DNA from: JAVBNH01 sp031551635
GTDB taxonomy: Bacteria > Bacillota > Clostridia > Oscillospirales > Acutalibacteraceae
NCBI GenBank assembly: GCA_031551635.1
Contig: JAVBNH010000003.1
Location: 1 to 64,000 of the forward strand
Length of the DNA: 64,000 nucleotides
Direction of reading: 5' to 3'
In this document: positions 60,187 to 64,000 of the stretch, piece by piece
How positions within the stretch are numbered: position 1 is the stretch's first letter
Layout of the letters: each line of letters opens with the position of its first letter
The notes under the pieces: generated by a model
What the model was told of the DNA's origin: nothing
The model's input: only the letters and a program-made list of their open reading frames with translations
The model's database searches: none
Made by a program: the position numbers and the translations under genes

Positions 60187-62436
60187 GTGGGCATTATTAA
60201 TAACATTCTTTTAGTCGGAGGTACTGACAGCTTCTTTTTCAGCGCTATTGTTGACAAGCTCGTGAAGGAACGCTTTAAGCTTTTCCACATAGCCGGAGCT
60301 GACAAGTCGAAATCCGACCCTGTAAACAGGAAGGTTGTTACATACAACATCGATATTGACGATGAGTATGTTCACTTTGTTGTTCAGAGCGTTAAGCCGG
60401 ATGCTATAATCTATCTTGGCGCGTTCGATGACCGTCATTTATGGAAGGATTATCATCGGACATCGGCAAAGTATATGTGCGAGTTGACGAATGTTCTCGT
60501 TGCGGCTTCGGATCTTGGTATAAAAAAATTCATTTATCTTTCATCGATAAATGTTTACGGCTTTAAGAACGAAGGTATTGTTAACGAGGATACCCCTCTC
60601 GCGCCTTCAAACGTTAAATCAATTATCGTTGCGCAGGGCGAACGCCTCTGCAAGGATTTTGCCGACGGTAATAAAATCAATGCTATAACCCTTCGTTTCG
60701 GGCTGATATACGGAGACCTACAGTTTCAGAGTATCGGCAGTGATTATATTTTGTCAAAATGTCTGAACGCCCTCGTTGACAGGCATCTGACAATTAATAA
60801 CCAGATTTTCCCCGTCATCCATGTTCAGGACGCTGCTATCGCGGTTTATAAGGCTACCTATCTTGACGGAGAAAGCGGTGCTTATAACGTTTGCGATGAC
60901 GAAACTATAAATGACGCCGAAATATGCGACCTGATACTCACCGAGTACCGGGATATGGATATTGAGCTTGAGGGAGATGAGAGTTTCCAGCCGCAAGACT
61001 ATGTCATCGACGGTACAAAATTTAAGAATCAGTTTTCCTTCTTCCAAAAAACCGGACACGTTGAGGGTATTCAGAATCTTGCAAAATATGTTAAACAGAA
61101 TCAATATAAGATAAACAAAAACGCTGCGAAAAAGACCCGTGCTGACGATGAAAAGCATGACATAAAATTCTATGTCAAATTCCTTTTTTCAAAAATGCGG
61201 AACTTCCTTGAGACTCTTGTTGTTTTCGCTCTTGCAATACTCCTTGACCTCGCTCTAAAGAGAAGCCTCTACCTCACAGGCATTGATATAATGCTCATTT
61301 TCATTGTCGTTGTAGCTATTTCCTTCGGAAAGCAGCAGTTCCTGATTGCCTTGATGCTTTCGCTTGTTTATTATGTGGTGACCGCCTTCACCGAGGGCAA
61401 CAGTCTGATTCTGGTTATAACCAACGGTTCCTTCGTAATACGAATACTGTTCCTGTTTGTAATCGGAATTGTGGTCGCACACACTAGAGACAGACTGCAT
61501 CAAAGACTCGATGATCAGCAGAGCAGAATTGAATACCTTGAAAACGAATACAGAAAACTTGATGAAATCAACGATGTTACCGTCGCTGTCAAGCAGGAGC
61601 TTGAAGAGCGTATGATTACCTATACCGACTCCCTCGCGACAAACTACTCCATTATTGAACGCATTGACAGCCTTATCCTCTCGAAGGTTTATACCAAAGC
61701 CCTTGATGTCACCTGCAGCATACTTAAAACACAGGGTGTATCAATATATACTAAGGACGAAACCGGCTTCACTTATAATATTAAATTCTGGACTGACGAA
61801 AAATCACAATCACTTGGCAAATCCTTTGAGCTTGTTAACATGACGGAAATTAATGAAGCCTTCCTAAACACCGGTCTTTATACCAATAAAAAGTTTGAGC
61901 CCGGTATGCCTATCCTTGCTGCGCCGATTATAAATAACGGTGATATTGTTGCAATAGCAATGGTCTGGGATCTCAAATTTGAAGCGCTTACAATGTATCA
62001 CATCAACCTTTTCATGACTCTTATGAAGGTTGTAACCAGATCTGTGCAGAAAGCTGATCACTATAAGAAGAGCCTTGAAAAGCGCTTTGTTTACGATTAT
62101 CCGAAGGTATCGCAGTCAGGCATCTTTATTCTTGATGAGGATGAATTTGTTGATGCTCTTCATACAGCTATCGAAGCGAATAAAAATTATAGTATACCCT
62201 TCTCCTGCCTGAGTATAAACCTTGACAATGTTCCAATGCATGAAGCGATTGACATCATCAGTCCCTTTATCACTGATATGTTCTATATTTATACCAATGA
62301 AAACAGGCTTGAGGTGCTTATTATTGGTACTGATTCGCGCACTGTTGATAGCTTCCTGCATGAGAGCTCTATAATCAATAATCCTTACAGTAAAAACATC
62401 CAACTCTTAACCCTGATTGAGGAAGATGCTCTTTAA
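60187..62436 (+). CDS. Fused SDR-like, membrane, GAF and degenerate GGDEF protein (PelD-like)
   Basis: 749 residues from GTG 60187. Parts: an epimerase-type SDR domain (about 5-305), four hydrophobic helices (about 342-432), a coiled coil (434-478), a GAF domain (485-625) and a GGDEF-like fold (640-745). The last three match PelD, the c-di-GMP receptor of Pel polysaccharide export. The SDR glycine motif reads GGTDSFFFS and the YxxxK site is missing (SNVKSIIVAQ), so it is probably not an active enzyme. GGDEF is replaced by NENRL, and the I-site arginine is absent (FITD). ATT 60193 or 60196 may be the true start: GAGGGTGG lies before them and the protein would then begin NNILLVGG. Confidence 0.75.
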   Translation: MGIINNILLVGGTDSFFFSAIVDKLVKERFKLFHIAGADKSKSDPVNRKVVTYNIDIDDEYVHFVVQSVKPDAIIYLGAFDDRHLWKDYHRTSAKYMCELTNVLVAASDLGIKKFIYLSSINVYGFKNEGIVNEDTPLAPSNVKSIIVAQGERLCKDFADGNKINAITLRFGLIYGDLQFQSIGSDYILSKCLNALVDRHLTINNQIFPVIHVQDAAIAVYKATYLDGESGAYNVCDDETINDAEICDLILTEYRDMDIELEGDESFQPQDYVIDGTKFKNQFSFFQKTGHVEGIQNLAKYVKQNQYKINKNAAKKTRADDEKHDIKFYVKFLFSKMRNFLETLVVFALAILLDLALKRSLYLTGIDIMLIFIVVVAISFGKQQFLIALMLSLVYYVVTAFTEGNSLILVITNGSFVIRILFLFVIGIVVAHTRDRLHQRLDDQQSRIEYLENEYRKLDEINDVTVAVKQELEERMITYTDSLATNYSIIERIDSLILSKVYTKALDVTCSILKTQGVSIYTKDETGFTYNIKFWTDEKSQSLGKSFELVNMTEINEAFLNTGLYTNKKFEPGMPILAAPIINNGDIVAIAMVWDLKFEALTMYHINLFMTLMKVVTRSVQKADHYKKSLEKRFVYDYPKVSQSGIFILDEDEFVDALHTAIEANKNYSIPFSCLSINLDNVPMHEAIDIISPFITDMFYIYTNENRLEVLIIGTDSRTVDSFLHESSIINNPYSKNIQLLTLIEEDAL

Positions 62437-62472
62437 AACACCGGAGAGCGTTTTAAAAGGGAGCGAACGCCA

Positions 62473-64000
62473 ATGACAATAAGCGATATAATATCTTTTC
62501 TTCATATTTTCATTGGCTTTCTGTTTCTTTTTATTGCCCTTCCCTTCAAGCTGCTTGGATTTAAGCTGAAGGACAAAAATCTCTTGTCAAAGATTTTTGC
62601 GTCTTTTTCCATAGGCGCGAACGCGGTTATTATTATTGTTTATATCTTAGCGGGACTGCGACTTCTTAACCGAATTTCATTGATTCTGAGTTTTTTGTTG
62701 TTAATCCTTATTGTTATTTTGCTTTTTTATAAAAATAAGCTTTTTGCTCTTTTTGCATTAGTAAAAAATACTATTAATAGTGAAAAAAGTCTTAGCTTTT
62801 CTTTAGCAAAAAACAAATTTTACTCATTTTTTAATCTTTATTATACCCGTTTAAAAAATAATCCTCTTTTTTTCATTTTAATTGCATTTTTTCTTTGTTG
62901 CGGATTTTTTATTCGCGCATATTATCCTTTGAGCCGCTTGTATTTCGCTTTTCCGGATATTTATTCCCATACCGACTGGACCGCTTTTGTGCTTGATAAT
63001 CAACTCTTTGCCGATGGTGTGTATCCTTTCGGGCTGCATAATATGGCGGCAGCGCTGACTCTTTTCCTTAATGTAAATCTCGTTACAACTATGCGCTTCT
63101 TTGGTGTTTGCTGCGGTTTTTTTATTCTTTTATCACTTTTGTTTTTGATGCAAAAAGTATTTAAATCTAAGTTGATAATAGCTTTTTCGCTGTTTTTTTA
63201 CACATCTCTGAATATTTTTCCGACAGCCGCTTACGCTCGCCAGAGCTCAGCCTTCCCTCAAGAAGCAGGATTGATTTTCCTTTTTCCTTCGGCAATCTTT
63301 TTTATTGAATATCTCGAAAACAGCAATAAAAAAACGTTAATTTACCTTGTTTCATCTCTCACCTTAACTGCTTTTTGCCATATATATGCTGCTTTTTTTG
63401 CTGCTTTGATAATAGCTGTTATAGCTCTAACCCACTTCAGATATTTACTCAGCATCAAAAGGCTTCTAAACCTTGGTGTGGCGGCAGTTATTTGCCTTAC
63501 GGTTTCTTTTTCCCCTCTTGCTGCAGCAATAGCTTCCGGTACTGTGCCACAAAGCTCTTTTAACTGGGCTCTTATGGAGAATCAGAAAAAAGAAGCACTG
63601 GCAACAGATAACAATAAAACTTATACATTAAGCGATACGCTTGAAGAAGCCGCAGACGGCTTTATGCCTGTTAACGCATTAAAATACTTTTTAATTTTAA
63701 CTGCATTTTTGCTGGTTGCCGCTATCTTAATGCAATTTAAAAATAAAAACACTCATTCTAAAACTCAGCTTTCGATTATTCTTTTTTCAGCTGCTTTACT
63801 CCTTATTCCCTTATTGAAACTTGATAAAATCGTTTTTAATATTGAAAAAGTTCGAATCCTGTCTGTTTTTGCTCTTACCTTTTCTGTTTTGGCAGGAATC
63901 TTACTAAACTATTTGGCTGATTCTTTAGCATTTTTCTTAAAACGCATAAAGCTTTTGCGTTTTTCAAAAGAAAAATTTATCGCAGTTTTCTCTTTTATCT
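62473..64000 (+). CDS. Large polytopic membrane protein, C-terminus beyond window (partial)
   Basis: Open from ATG 62473 to the window end, at least 509 residues. About ten hydrophobic segments, Phe/Leu/Ile-rich. The first long loop contains FPDIYSHTDWTAFVLD and GVYPFGLHNM, which resembles the acidic loop of GT-C-type glycosyltransferases or oligosaccharide ligases; this is inference. A second external loop lies near residues 365-395 (NWALMENQKKEALATDNN). It begins 37 nt after the PelD-like gene, with AAAGGGAGCG upstream, so it belongs to the same operon. Confidence 0.75.
   Translation, partial: MTISDIISFLHIFIGFLFLFIALPFKLLGFKLKDKNLLSKIFASFSIGANAVIIIVYILAGLRLLNRISLILSFLLLILIVILLFYKNKLFALFALVKNTINSEKSLSFSLAKNKFYSFFNLYYTRLKNNPLFFILIAFFLCCGFFIRAYYPLSRLYFAFPDIYSHTDWTAFVLDNQLFADGVYPFGLHNMAAALTLFLNVNLVTTMRFFGVCCGFFILLSLLFLMQKVFKSKLIIAFSLFFYTSLNIFPTAAYARQSSAFPQEAGLIFLFPSAIFFIEYLENSNKKTLIYLVSSLTLTAFCHIYAAFFAALIIAVIALTHFRYLLSIKRLLNLGVAAVICLTVSFSPLAAAIASGTVPQSSFNWALMENQKKEALATDNNKTYTLSDTLEEAADGFMPVNALKYFLILTAFLLVAAILMQFKNKNTHSKTQLSIILFSAALLLIPLLKLDKIVFNIEKVRILSVFALTFSVLAGILLNYLADSLAFFLKRIKLLRFSKEKFIAVFSFI

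Overview
The window looks like chromosome from an AT-rich, spore-forming, saccharolytic member of the Clostridia (Oscillospirales/Ruminococcaceae-like). The reasons are spoIIID, strong sigma-A-type promoters, AGGAGG-type ribosome sites, a dockerin-like module behind a Thr/Pro linker, the ArgC short form, PyrK/PyrD-B pyrimidine synthesis and many glycoside hydrolases. No transposase, phage or CRISPR gene is visible. Species placement is inference.

Layout. 1-5.2 kb: a phosphoribosyltransferase, comEC, holA and an RNase M5-like Toprim gene in one overlapping run, then a small membrane-anchored protein. 5.2-11 kb (minus): a GH38 alpha-mannosidase, a zinc-ribbon membrane protein and ychF. 11.2-17.6 kb: an almost complete pyr operon (pyrC-K-D-F-lipoprotein-E-B-I). 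17.7-19.9 kb: two membrane/secreted unknowns and spoIIID. 20-24.9 kb: arginine operon argC-J-B-D plus a Dabb protein. 25-37.8 kb: sugar symporter, ABC exporter pair, GH130, SLC13-type permease, HAD phosphatase, a second GH38 and a COG4091-type dehydrogenase. 38-44.7 kb (minus): membrane protein, tRNA-Ala, nuclease-XPD helicase, lipoprotein, guaB, thiamine pyrophosphokinase. 44.7-58.6 kb: GH2, GH10, GH13, a secreted transglutaminase-dockerin protein, hydrolases, a GNAT, a Gfo/Idh/MocA enzyme and a DapA-like aldolase. 58.6-64 kb: HD-GYP phosphodiesterase, DUF2304 protein, a fused SDR-membrane-GAF-GGDEF-like protein and a large polytopic membrane protein that runs off the end.

The carbohydrate genes point to scavenging of mannosides and other plant or host glycans: two GH38, a GH130 phosphorylase, a GPH symporter, GH2, GH10 and GH13. 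The pyr and arg operons give de novo nucleotide and arginine synthesis.

Most interesting items: (1) the terminal locus, which looks like a c-di-GMP-controlled exopolysaccharide system with a PelD-like receptor whose SDR domain has lost its signature residues; (2) a family of about 75-bp palindromic repeats (seven copies), one of which forms almost the whole 5' leader of the pyr operon; (3) a Toprim gene that appears to start at ATT; (4) a decayed copy of the GH130 promoter and first codons lying upstream of argC; (5) ComEC and GH2 proteins with altered catalytic motifs.
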